Translations under genes and position numbers: made by a program
Source of the DNA: Deltaproteobacteria bacterium UBA2385
GTDB taxonomy: Bacteria; Myxococcota_A; UBA796; UBA2385
Reading direction: 5' to 3'
DNA length: 14,450 nucleotides
Assembly: GCA_002343455.1 (NCBI GenBank)
Contig: DDSR01000267.1
Coordinates: forward strand, 1-14,450
Shown: positions 5,610 through 12,365 of the stretch, in pieces
Layout: the number at the start of each line of letters is the position of its first letter
How positions within the stretch are numbered: position 1 is the first letter of the stretch
The notes under the pieces: model-generated
What the model was told of the DNA's origin: nothing
The model's input: only the letters and a program-made list of their open reading frames with translations
Database searches by the model: none

Positions 5610-7316
5610 ATGATCTCTGCTGTCGCTCTGCTGATCGCCTCCAGCACCTCTGCCCATGCTGTGCCCGACAACTTCAAGTTCGAGCTCGAGGGCTACTACC
5701 GCAACCGTGGCTACATCTTCTCCGACGGCCTCTTCGGCAGCGACAAGGTCGGGCTCTACGCCGACCAGGACGGCGACGCGCGGATGATGGTCCAGCGGCT
5801 GCGCATCCAGCCCGGCATCAACTTCGAGAACCGCGCCAAGTTCTACTTCCAGACCGATGTGCTCGACAACGTCGTCTGGGGCGACAACCAGTCCATCGCC
5901 AGCACGGCCCTCTTCGCCGGCTCTCCGACCAACACGGGCACCAAGGGTTTGGAGACCGACACCTTCAAGATCAACCGCGCCTGGATGGAGTTCAGCCTGC
6001 CCGTCGGCCTCATCCGGATGGGTCGCCAGCCCAGCCACTGGGGCATGGGCTTGCTGGCCAACCACGGCGACGGCTTCGACGACACCTTCGGCGAGAACCA
6101 CTACGGCTCGACCAACGACCGCTTCGTCTTCGCCACCAAGCCCATCGCCATCGCCCAGACCATCGCCGGCAAGACCCCCGACGACATCCCCTTCTTCGTC
6201 GTGATCGGCGTCGACCGCCTCGCCGAGGATCCGCTGGTCCAGTACTACGGCTACCAGTGCGCGCAGAGCAACAGCGACGGCAGCTCCATCGCCGAGGGCG
6301 CCGACAACTACGACGCCCGCTGCGATCCGGGCGGCGACGGCTACCACACGCTGACCCACGACTACACCGAGGACCGGGAGGAGGGGCAGCGCAACGCCAA
6401 CTGGTGGGCCGATCAGGACGACGACGTCTGGGAGATGGTCTACGCGGCCATCTACCGGGGCGAGGGCATCACCCTGGCCGGCAGCAAGGCCGACCTGACC
6501 ATCGGCAGCTACTTCGTCAACCGCATCCAGGACGAGACGGCCAGCAACGTCCTGATCGCCGACGCCTACTTCAAGTTCCTCTGGCGGGGCATCTACCTGG
6601 AGGCCGAGGGCCTGACGATCCAGGGCAAGACCAACGCCATCGTGCTGCCGGGCGCCCTGAACGAGGACGAGAGCGGCATCCTCGACCCCGAGACCGGCCT
6701 GGACCAGGCCCTCTACAAGGAGGCCAACATCTGGGGCTACGTCGCCCGCGCCGGCTACAAGCAGGAGGCCTACAGCGCCATCTTCGAGACCGGCTTCGCC
6801 AGCGGCGACGACAATGTCGCCGACGCCAACTTCACCGGCCGGCCGCTGCACCCCGACCACAACGTCGGCCTGCTGTTGTACGAGGAGATCCTCGCCTACG
6901 TGACGGCGGCCACCTGGACGACGGGCGCCGAGGGCCTCTGGAGCAACGGCGGCGTCTACAACAGCCGCTACATCTACCCCCAGCTCACCTGGCGGCCGAT
7001 GAACAACTGGGAGGTCATCGGCGCCTGGCTGATGGCCTGGCCGCACAAGCCCGATGGCAGCCGGATCCTCTGCGCGCCGGACGACGACGTCGAGTGCAGC
7101 TCCACCAACGCAACCGCCTCCTCGCTGGGCTGGGAGGCCGATCTCGCCGTCAAGCACCGCTTCCACGAGCATGTGCTCTTCTCGCTGGAGGGCGGCTACG
7201 CCCGCACCACCGACCGCCTCCCCTACGAGTCGGTCGGCCTGCACTACAGCTTGAAGGACGGCAAGCCCGTCGGCAACTTCTTCACCGTGCAGTCGCGCGT
7301 CGCCTTCGAGTTCTGA
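5610..7316 (+). CDS. Porin-like outer-membrane beta-barrel protein
   Basis: The product has 568 residues. Residues 1-17 (MISAVALLIASSTSAHA) are a signal peptide with an AHA-V cleavage site. The mature part has many alternating hydrophobic, aromatic-ended strands (for example FKFELEGYYRNRGYIF, AKFYFQTDVLDNVVW, IYLEAEGLTIQG) and ends in Phe (VQSRVAFEF), the usual outer-membrane insertion signal. Long Asp/Asn/Gly-rich stretches fit external loops; two carry close Cys pairs (C217/C238 and C488/C496) that could form loop disulfides. The start is ATG 5610 because the signal peptide begins there; an in-frame ATG at 5535 would place two stable hairpins inside the coding region. A HEAT-repeat gene follows after 1 nt. 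It probably forms a channel or binds a ligand at the outer membrane; substrate and exact family are not recognisable. Confidence 0.85.
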   Translation: MISAVALLIASSTSAHAVPDNFKFELEGYYRNRGYIFSDGLFGSDKVGLYADQDGDARMMVQRLRIQPGINFENRAKFYFQTDVLDNVVWGDNQSIASTALFAGSPTNTGTKGLETDTFKINRAWMEFSLPVGLIRMGRQPSHWGMGLLANHGDGFDDTFGENHYGSTNDRFVFATKPIAIAQTIAGKTPDDIPFFVVIGVDRLAEDPLVQYYGYQCAQSNSDGSSIAEGADNYDARCDPGGDGYHTLTHDYTEDREEGQRNANWWADQDDDVWEMVYAAIYRGEGITLAGSKADLTIGSYFVNRIQDETASNVLIADAYFKFLWRGIYLEAEGLTIQGKTNAIVLPGALNEDESGILDPETGLDQALYKEANIWGYVARAGYKQEAYSAIFETGFASGDDNVADANFTGRPLHPDHNVGLLLYEEILAYVTAATWTTGAEGLWSNGGVYNSRYIYPQLTWRPMNNWEVIGAWLMAWPHKPDGSRILCAPDDDVECSSTNATASSLGWEADLAVKHRFHEHVLFSLEGGYARTTDRLPYESVGLHYSLKDGKPVGNFFTVQSRVAFEF

Positions 7317-7317
7317 G

Positions 7318-8028
7318 ATGAGCCCGACCCTCCTGCTGCTCGCCCTCCTGTCCGGCCCCGCCACGGCCGCGCCGGTCGACGATCTCAACCTCGCCGCCGC
7401 CTCGGACGTCCCCGCGGTGGCCCGGCAGGAGGCCTTCGACCGCCTCGTCGTCAACGGGCTGACCGACACCGCCCTGGTGCACCAGGTCGCCGCCGATCCG
7501 AGCGCCGACACCCGCAAGCGCTGGGTCGCTATCCGCGTGCTGGGCCACGTCGGCGGCGATCGAGCCGAGCAGGCGCTGATCTCCTTGCTGGACGATCCAC
7601 AGCCGGCGATCCGGGCCGCCGTCGCCGGCGCCCTCGGCGAGACCGGCACGATGCGCCACACCCCCTCGGTCGTCGCCCTGCTCGAAGACCCGGCCATCAT
7701 CGTCCGGGCCGAGGCCGCCACCGCCCTGGCCCAGCTCCGCGACCCCCGCGCCGTGCCGGCCCTGGCCAAGGCGCTCGAAGCCAAGAGCGGCTACCGCCAC
7801 GACACCAGCCTCTGGGTCCGCCGCCACTATGTGCTCGCCCTGGGCAGCATCGGCCACAAGGACGGCATCCCCGCCCTGGTCCGCGCCCTGGACGATGAAG
7901 ACCTCCAGGTCGCCGAGGCCGCCATCCCCGCGCTGGAGCAGATCGGCGGCTTCAGCATGGGCGAGGGCCGCAGCTGGGAGCAGCAGCGCGAGGCCTGGCG
8001 ACGCTGGGGCCAGGCCCAGGCCCGCTGA
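7318..8028 (+). CDS. Exported HEAT-repeat protein
   Basis: The product has 236 residues. The signal peptide is MSPTLLLLALLSGPATAA, with cleavage probably after ATA-A or nearby. From about residue 25 there are five to six HEAT/PBS-lyase-type helical repeats, with recurring patterns such as RWVAIRVLGHVGGDRAEQAL, AIRAAVAGALGETG, IVRAEAATALAQLRDPRAVP and YVLALGSIGHKDGIPALVRA. Such repeats make a superhelical protein-binding scaffold, and there is no catalytic motif. It starts 1 nt after the porin stop, so the two are almost certainly co-translated; I infer a periplasmic accessory role linked to the barrel. The C-terminus WRRWGQAQAR ends at a TGA inside a 14-bp tandem repeat. The repeat class is clear; the function is unknown. 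Confidence 0.85.
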   Translation: MSPTLLLLALLSGPATAAPVDDLNLAAASDVPAVARQEAFDRLVVNGLTDTALVHQVAADPSADTRKRWVAIRVLGHVGGDRAEQALISLLDDPQPAIRAAVAGALGETGTMRHTPSVVALLEDPAIIVRAEAATALAQLRDPRAVPALAKALEAKSGYRHDTSLWVRRHYVLALGSIGHKDGIPALVRALDDEDLQVAEAAIPALEQIGGFSMGEGRSWEQQREAWRRWGQAQAR

Positions 8029-8057
8029 TCCAGGCTCGCTGATCCAGGCTCGCTGAT
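8016..8057. repeat. Three tandem 14-bp units at the convergent HEAT/FHA gene junction
   Basis: CCAGGCCCGCTGAT (8016-8029) is followed by two identical copies of CCAGGCTCGCTGAT (8030-8043 and 8044-8057). The first copy carries the TGA stop of the HEAT gene, and the last overlaps the stop of the minus-strand FHA gene. The last unit also starts the perfect 12-bp palindrome CGCTGATCAGCG (8051-8062). Confidence 0.9.
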
Positions 8058-8809
8058 CAGCGGTTGATGCGCAGCTTCATCACGCTGCGCCCGACCCCGA
8101 TGGTGTCGCCGTCGTCCAGGCGGCTGATGACGATCTGCCGGCCGTTGTGGTAGGTCCCGTTGGTGCTGCCCAGGTCGCGCAGGAAGATCATCTCGCGCCC
8201 GAAGACCTCGACCACCGAGTGGCGGCGCGAGACCTCGAGGTCGGACAGGGGCACCTCGCCATGGCGCCGCCCGATCGTGATGTTGCCCCGGGTGAAGCGG
8301 TAGACCTTGCCCGCGTCGACGCCGGCCATCACCTCGACCACCGCGTTCAGGCCCGGCGGCAGGCGCAGATCCTGGTCGATCACATCGGCGGGGCTGCGGG
8401 TGCGCTCGGCCCCGCCGCGGGACTCGGCCAGCTCCTCGTCCAGCAGCCAGGCGATCTCAGCTTGGGGGCGCGAGGCTGGCCGCGCCGCCTGACCCGGGTC
8501 CACCGAGGACTCGGCCAGCCCGATGAAGAGCACCAGCCGGCTGCTGCCGATGGAGATCTCCGAGCCCGGCCGCAGGGCCGCCTCGCGCACCAGCCGCCCG
8601 TCCACCAGGGTGCCGTTGGTGCTGCCCATGTCCTGGATCACCCAGCCGTCCTCGCGCGGGAGCAGCTGCGCGTGCGCCCCGCTGACCAGCGGATCGTCCA
8701 GCAGCAGATCGCCGCGCTTGCGGCCGATGACCAGCGGCTCCCCCTCGGCGAGGGGCACGTTGAGGCCCTGGCGGGCTCCGCTGACGATCTTGAGGAAGGC
8801 GGTGGGCAT
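8057..8809 (-). CDS. Protein with two FHA domains
   Basis: The product has 250 residues. FHA domains bind phosphothreonine peptides, usually as readers of Hanks-type kinase signalling. FHA1 (about 1-97) contains IGR (28-30), S43 with H46 in LVSGAHA, and STNGT (63-67). FHA2 (about 155-250) contains IGR (179-181), S194-R195-x-H197 and STNGT (215-219). Both keep the Gly-Arg, Ser/His and Asn positions that make the phosphate pocket, so both look functional. The linker (about 100-150) is Ala/Glu/Ser/Arg rich and probably disordered. The ATG at 8809 overlaps the HMG-CoA lyase stop by one base (TGATG), so the two are translationally coupled. The frame stays open farther upstream inside the lyase gene, but that part is antisense-like low-complexity sequence. 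The partner kinase is not adjacent; the kinase at 13111 is one candidate only. Confidence 0.92.
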   Translation of the reverse strand: MPTAFLKIVSGARQGLNVPLAEGEPLVIGRKRGDLLLDDPLVSGAHAQLLPREDGWVIQDMGSTNGTLVDGRLVREAALRPGSEISIGSSRLVLFIGLAESSVDPGQAARPASRPQAEIAWLLDEELAESRGGAERTRSPADVIDQDLRLPPGLNAVVEVMAGVDAGKVYRFTRGNITIGRRHGEVPLSDLEVSRRHSVVEVFGREMIFLRDLGSTNGTYHNGRQIVISRLDDGDTIGVGRSVMKLRINR

Positions 8810-9750
8810 CAGGCGGAGCGCGTCGCCCGCGCCCGGGCCTGGGAGCCCAGCCAGAAGCGGTGGTACCGACCGGGCAGCTCGCGGCCGAGATCGTCCGCCA
8901 GCGCCACCCCGACCTGAGAGGCGCGCTCCAGGTCGATGCCGGTCTCGATGCCCATCGCCTGGAACATATGGGCGAGGTCCTCGCTGGCGGCGTTGCCCGA
9001 GGCGCCCGGGGCGTAGGGGCAGCCCCCGACCCCGCCGATGCTGCCGTCGAAGATGCGCACCCCGGCGAGGTAGCCGGAGAGCACATTGGCCAGCGCCGTG
9101 CCCTTGGTGTCGTGCAGGTGCAGGGCGATGCGGGAGAGGGGCAGCCCGGCCGCGGCCATCGCGCCCACCACTCGCTGCACCAGCACCGGATCGCCCATGC
9201 CGGTGGTGTCGCCCAGCGCGACCTCGCTGGCCCCCGCCTCGAAGAGCTGGCTGGCCAGGGCCACGCTGTCGCGCACCGCCACGGCGCCCTCGTAGGGGCA
9301 GCCGAAGACCGTCGAGATGTAGCTGCGAACCGCCACCCCCTCGTCCTTGGCGGTGGCGATCACCTGCCGCATCGCGGCCAGGCTCTCCTGCCGGGTGCGG
9401 TTGACGTTCTTGCGGTTGTGGGTCTCGCTGGCGCTGAGCACCGTGGCCACATTGCGCAGCCCGCACTCGATCGCCCGCTCCAGGCCTCGCTCGTTGGGGA
9501 CCAGGCCCCAGTAGCGAACGCCCTGCACCGCCGGCAGCGAGCGCACCAGCTCGGCGGCGTCGGCGAGCTGGGGCACCCAGGAGGGCCGCACGAAGCTGGT
9601 CACCTCGATGTCGCGGAAGCCGGCCCCGACCAGCCCCAGGATCAGCCGCCGCTTGGCGTCGATCGAGAGGATCTCGGGCTCGTTCTGCAGGCCATCGCGG
9701 GGCGACACCTCGTAGAGGCGCACGCTCTGGATGGGGATGGAGCCGGTCAC
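8809..9750 (-). CDS. Hydroxymethylglutaryl-CoA lyase
   Basis: HMG-CoA lyase cleaves HMG-CoA to acetoacetate and acetyl-CoA, the last step of leucine degradation, using a divalent metal in a TIM barrel. The product has 313 residues. Conserved sites: EVSPRDGLQNE at 14-24 (metal and catalytic Arg/Asp), TSFVRPSWVPQLAD, GCPYEG, LGDTTGMG, the metal-binding HLHDTKG, and the signature GGCPYAPGASGN with catalytic Cys244. I chose the GTG at 9748-9750 because GGAGG lies 5 nt upstream (9756-9760); an in-frame GTG at 9774 would add eight residues but lacks a ribosome site. It overlaps the double-FHA gene by one base. Related DRE-TIM enzymes exist, but the full set of HMG-CoA lyase motifs makes the call good. 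Other leucine-pathway genes are not in the window. Confidence 0.93.
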   Translation of the reverse strand: MTGSIPIQSVRLYEVSPRDGLQNEPEILSIDAKRRLILGLVGAGFRDIEVTSFVRPSWVPQLADAAELVRSLPAVQGVRYWGLVPNERGLERAIECGLRNVATVLSASETHNRKNVNRTRQESLAAMRQVIATAKDEGVAVRSYISTVFGCPYEGAVAVRDSVALASQLFEAGASEVALGDTTGMGDPVLVQRVVGAMAAAGLPLSRIALHLHDTKGTALANVLSGYLAGVRIFDGSIGGVGGCPYAPGASGNAASEDLAHMFQAMGIETGIDLERASQVGVALADDLGRELPGRYHRFWLGSQARARATRSA

Positions 9751-9778
9751 GCCTGCCTCCAGGGACAAGGACACTTGG

Positions 9779-9807
9779 AGTATAGGCCCCGCGCCGCCCG
9801 CCGTCGA
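9779..9807 (-). promoter_or_regulatory. Putative promoter of the HMG-CoA lyase / FHA operon
   Basis: On the minus strand TCGACG (9807-9802) and TATACT (9784-9779) are separated by 17 bp, with four and five matches to the sigma70 consensus. Transcription would start near 9772, giving a leader of about 20 nt that contains the GGAGG ribosome site. It lies in the 70-bp gap after the ornithine carbamoyltransferase gene. Confidence 0.6.
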
Positions 9808-9820
9808 GCCCGCCTGCAGC

Positions 9821-10744
9821 TCACCAGCGATCGCCCATCAGCTTGATCATGATCGCCTTCTGCGCGTGCAGGCGGTTCTCGGCCTGGTCGAAGACCACCG
9901 ACTGGGGGCCGTCGATCACCTCGGCGGCGACCTCCTCCCCGCGATGGGCCGGCAGGCAGTGCAGGAAGATGGCCGAAGGCAAGGCCCGGGCCATCATCGC
10001 CGCGTCGACCTGGAAGCCCTGGAAGCGCGCCAGCCGCTCCTTGTGCTCGGCCTCCTGCCCCATGCTGGCCCAGACGTCGGTGTAGACGGCGTCGGCGTCG
10101 GCCACCCCCTCGGCGATGTCCTCGGTGATCTGCACCGCGCCGCCGGTGCGGGCGGCGATGTCGCGGGCGCGGGTCACGACCTCGGGATCCGGCGCGTAGC
10201 CGCGGGGGTGGGCCACCGCGACCGTCATCCCCATCAGCGCGCCGCCGTACAGGATGCTGTGGGCCATGTTGTTGCCGTCGCCGACGTAGGTCCACTTGCG
10301 GCCCGCCAGGCTGCCGAGCTTCTCCTCGATGGTCTGCAGGTCGGCGAGGACCTGGCAGGGGTGCAGCAGGTCGGAGAGGCCGTTGATGACCGGCACCGAG
10401 GCGTTGGCGGCCAGGTCGAGGATGTCCTGGTGCCCGAAGACCCGCGCCATGATGCCGTCGACGAAGCGCGAGAGCACCTTGGCCGTGTCGGCGATGGTCT
10501 CGCCGCGGTGGAGCTGGATGTCGGTCGGGCCCAGGTAGATGCCCTGCCCGCCGAGCTGGAAGATGCCCGTCTCGAAGCTGACCCGGGTCCGCAGCGAGGG
10601 CTTCTGGAAGATCATCGCCAGGGTGCGCCCGCGGCAGGCCTCGCGGAAGCCGGCCGGGTTCAGCTTCACCTGGCGGGCGAGGTCGAGGTAGGCGCGGATC
10701 TGCTCGGGGCTGTGGTCGGCGAGGGAGAGGAAGTGGCGAGGCAT
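9821..10744 (-). CDS. argF: Ornithine carbamoyltransferase
   Basis: It transfers the carbamoyl group of carbamoyl phosphate to ornithine to make citrulline in arginine biosynthesis; a cytoplasmic trimer. The product has 307 residues, the usual length. Carbamoyl-phosphate motif SLRTR at 50-54 (Leu in place of the commoner Thr; this variant also occurs in the family), HPCQ at 128-131, the ornithine loop with DVWASMG, and the catalytic HCLPA at 262-266 followed by HRGEE. ATG 10744 has a GGAG (10754-10751) 6 nt upstream. The SMG loop and HCLP support ornithine rather than acetylornithine or aspartate as substrate. It stands as a single gene, divergent from the nitrilase-like lipoprotein, without other arg genes nearby. 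No clear ArgR box was seen. Confidence 0.95.
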   Translation of the reverse strand: MPRHFLSLADHSPEQIRAYLDLARQVKLNPAGFREACRGRTLAMIFQKPSLRTRVSFETGIFQLGGQGIYLGPTDIQLHRGETIADTAKVLSRFVDGIMARVFGHQDILDLAANASVPVINGLSDLLHPCQVLADLQTIEEKLGSLAGRKWTYVGDGNNMAHSILYGGALMGMTVAVAHPRGYAPDPEVVTRARDIAARTGGAVQITEDIAEGVADADAVYTDVWASMGQEAEHKERLARFQGFQVDAAMMARALPSAIFLHCLPAHRGEEVAAEVIDGPQSVVFDQAENRLHAQKAIMIKLMGDRW

Positions 10745-10761
10745 CGAGGGCTCCGTGAGAG

Positions 10762-10815
10762 GCGCTCCGATAACAAGGAGGCGCGCACACAGTCAGGATC
10801 TGCTCGAGTTGTCAA
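10762..10815 (-). promoter_or_regulatory. Putative argF promoter -35 and leader inverted repeat
   Basis: A perfect TTGACA lies on the minus strand (10815-10810). The best -10 at normal spacing is weak (CTGTGT, 10792-10787). An imperfect inverted repeat, GCGCTCC (10762-10768) with GGA-G-GCGC (10777-10784, one bulged G), overlaps the expected start of transcription and could be an operator or leader hairpin. The region between the divergent starts (10745-10864) holds no gene. Confidence 0.35.
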
Positions 10816-10831
10816 AGCTCCATCAAGCGCG

Positions 10832-10860
10832 ATCGCAAAACCAGCGCCGGCCACTATAAT
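10832..10860 (+). promoter_or_regulatory. Putative promoter of the nitrilase-like lipoprotein gene, near-leaderless
   Basis: A perfect -10 box TATAAT lies at 10855-10860; a weak -35 candidate ATCGCA (10832-10837) is 17 bp upstream. The tandem ATGs at 10865 and 10868 begin only 4 and 7 nt after the -10 box, and there is no Shine-Dalgarno, so transcription would start on or beside the start codon. Confidence 0.55.
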
Positions 10861-10864
10861 TTCC

Positions 10865-11968
10865 ATGATGCTCCCCCCTCTGCTCCTCCCACTGCTCCTC
10901 GGCTGCAGCCCGGTCGACCTGGCCGAGACCCCCTCCACCGAGGACTTCGTCCTGGGCGAGGACGACGGCATCGGCAACGTGGTCGCCATCCAGGCCTGGA
11001 TGGACCCGACCGCCTACGCCACCGAGGAGAACTTCGACCAGCGCCTCCGCGAGTACCTCGACGACGCCAAGCGGCGCGGCTGGCTCTTCGAGGACACGGT
11101 CGTCGTCCTGCCCGAGCACCTCGCCACCTGGCTGATCGTCATCGACGAGGCCAACGGCGTGATCGAGGCCGACACCGCCGAGCAGGCCCTCAAGCGCATG
11201 GTCCCGGGCAACCTCAGCAAGTTCCTGTCCCTCCGGCAGGACGCCCCGGCCGAGGACGCCGAGCAGTACGCCCTCTTCGCCCTGAAGTCCGAGCAGGTCG
11301 CCGAGGTCTGGCAGCGCGTCAGCAAGTCCATCGCCCGCGACTACGGCATCACCCTGGTCGCCGGCTCGGCCTGGCTGCCCGGGCCGCAGTTCGTCGACGG
11401 CACCCTGACCGTCAACGTCGGCCAGCCCATGCGCAACGTCAGCTTCGTGCTGGGCCCCGATGGCCAGCTCGTCGGCGAGCTGATCTCCAAGTCCTTCCCC
11501 AGCGACAGCGAGCAGGACCTGGTCGCGCCCGGCGACCTCAGCTTGAACGCCACCGTGCCGACCGTGCTGGGCGAGGTCGCCGTGCTGCTGGGCGAGGACG
11601 CCTGGTACCCCGACGCCTGGTCCCAGGTGCGCCCCAACACGCCCATCGTCGCCGTCTCGCCCCACTGGACCTCTCCGGGCGGCGCCTGGCACGACCTCTG
11701 GGGCGGCTACAGCGGCTTCGAGGCGCCCGCCGATGTCAGCTTCGTCGACGAGAAGGAGATGATCTACAGCGACGCCATCATCGAGTACGGGCTGCCCGGC
11801 CGGCTCTTCGACCACGGCGTCCGCGAGGGCGTCACCGTGCCGCTGCGCGGCCAGCTCTGGGATCTCGGCACCGACGGCGCCATCGTCGGCGTGCACCGCA
11901 AGATCCCGACCGAGGGCCCCCTGGTCAACGCCCCGGTGCTGCTCAACCTGTGGCTGCCCCAGCGCTGA
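10865..11968 (+). CDS. Carbon-nitrogen hydrolase (nitrilase-fold) lipoprotein lacking the catalytic cysteine
   Basis: The product has 367 residues. The signal MMLPPLLLPLLLGC gives Cys14 as lipidation site. The rest matches the nitrilase superfamily alpha-beta-beta-alpha fold, whose members hydrolyse amides or nitriles, or transfer acyl groups, with a Glu-Lys-Cys triad. Glu84 (VVLPEHLATW) and Lys209 (LISKSFPSD) are in place. At the nucleophile the sequence is VAVLLGEDAWYPDAW, where active relatives read like ICEDxWFP; residue 243 is Gly (GGC, 11591-11593). It may be a pseudoenzyme or use different chemistry. Later landmarks (VAVSPHWTSPGG, FVDEKEMIYSD) fit the fold. The start is ATG 10865 or 10868; the open frame continues upstream but there is antisense to argF. 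It is one gene, divergent from argF and convergent with the ferredoxin gene. The natural role is unknown. Confidence 0.82.
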   Translation: MMLPPLLLPLLLGCSPVDLAETPSTEDFVLGEDDGIGNVVAIQAWMDPTAYATEENFDQRLREYLDDAKRRGWLFEDTVVVLPEHLATWLIVIDEANGVIEADTAEQALKRMVPGNLSKFLSLRQDAPAEDAEQYALFALKSEQVAEVWQRVSKSIARDYGITLVAGSAWLPGPQFVDGTLTVNVGQPMRNVSFVLGPDGQLVGELISKSFPSDSEQDLVAPGDLSLNATVPTVLGEVAVLLGEDAWYPDAWSQVRPNTPIVAVSPHWTSPGGAWHDLWGGYSGFEAPADVSFVDEKEMIYSDAIIEYGLPGRLFDHGVREGVTVPLRGQLWDLGTDGAIVGVHRKIPTEGPLVNAPVLLNLWLPQR

Positions 11969-11987
11969 GCCTGCTCAGGAGCGCAGG
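11962..11987. terminator. Inverted repeat between convergent genes (possible bidirectional terminator)
   Basis: Around the two stop codons there is a dyad: CTGAGC and GCTCAG separated by two bases, with outer GCGC arms. There is no U-tract on either side. It may serve both the nitrilase-like gene (+) and the ferredoxin gene (-), whose stops are only a few bases apart. The loop geometry is tight, so real folding would open the inner pairs. Confidence 0.3.
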
Positions 11988-12322
11988 CGGCCCAGCAGGC
12001 CCCGACGCCCGCCGAGCTGCCTCTGCACCCGCTCCTTGAGCGCCTCGCGGTCGCGCTCGGGGTCGACGACCAGGAGCTCGTCGCCGGGCAGGATCGCCAC
12101 CGCCACGCCGTTGTCGGGGCAGAGGTCCAGGCAGGTGCTGTTGAGCACCCGGCACTCGGCCCCGGCGCTGCCTTCGGCCCGCAGCGCGTCCTTCAGCCAG
12201 CCCTTCAGCTCGGTGCCTCGCGCCCGCCCGCAGCTGGGCTTGCCCGCCCCCGGGGCGCGCTCGTTCATGCAGACCAGCACCACACCGTGCTTCCAGGGGA
12301 CCGGCTTCGACTCCACCACCAC
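11975..12322 (-). CDS. Thioredoxin-like [2Fe-2S] ferredoxin
   Basis: This is a small (about 115 residues) electron-transfer protein of the thioredoxin-fold [2Fe-2S] family. The core is HGVVLVCMNER...KPSCGRARG, then VLNSTCLDLCPDNGVAVAILPGDELLVVDPE. The four ligands are Cys-x12-Cys and, about 35 residues on, Cys-x3-Cys, as in the family. The C-terminus is basic (RRGLLGRLRS). The start is uncertain: three consecutive GTG codons at 12322-12314 are the most likely because the conserved fold starts soon after. An ATG at 12367 would add 15 basic residues and share CATG with the start of the divergent sulfotransferase. No strong Shine-Dalgarno is near the GTGs; a -10-like TTATCC lies at 12341-12336. 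The redox partner is not evident from the neighbours. Confidence 0.82.
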   Translation of the reverse strand: MVVESKPVPWKHGVVLVCMNERAPGAGKPSCGRARGTELKGWLKDALRAEGSAGAECRVLNSTCLDLCPDNGVAVAILPGDELLVVDPERDREALKERVQRQLGGRRGLLGRLRS

Positions 12323-12365
12323 CTCGCGCCGGCCGGATAACCTGCCTCTCCTCCCCCGGAGCCCC

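Noticed and set aside
5595..7784. A 729-codon open frame on the minus strand
   Set aside because: It is antisense to the porin and HEAT genes, which have clear signal peptides, coupling and fold signatures. Composition again is that of a GC-driven shadow frame.
8810..9466. Amino-terminal extension of the FHA protein
   Set aside because: The region encodes HMG-CoA lyase in another frame with all its conserved motifs; the extension is low-complexity Arg/Gly/Gln sequence.
9731..10864. Upstream extension of the nitrilase-like lipoprotein frame
   Set aside because: It runs antisense through argF. The lipoprotein signal at 10865 directly after TATAAT is the sensible start.
12036..12365. Upstream extension of the sulfotransferase frame
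   Set aside because: It is antisense to the ferredoxin gene, and the family's P-loop normally lies within about 20 residues of the N-terminus, which fits ATG 12366.
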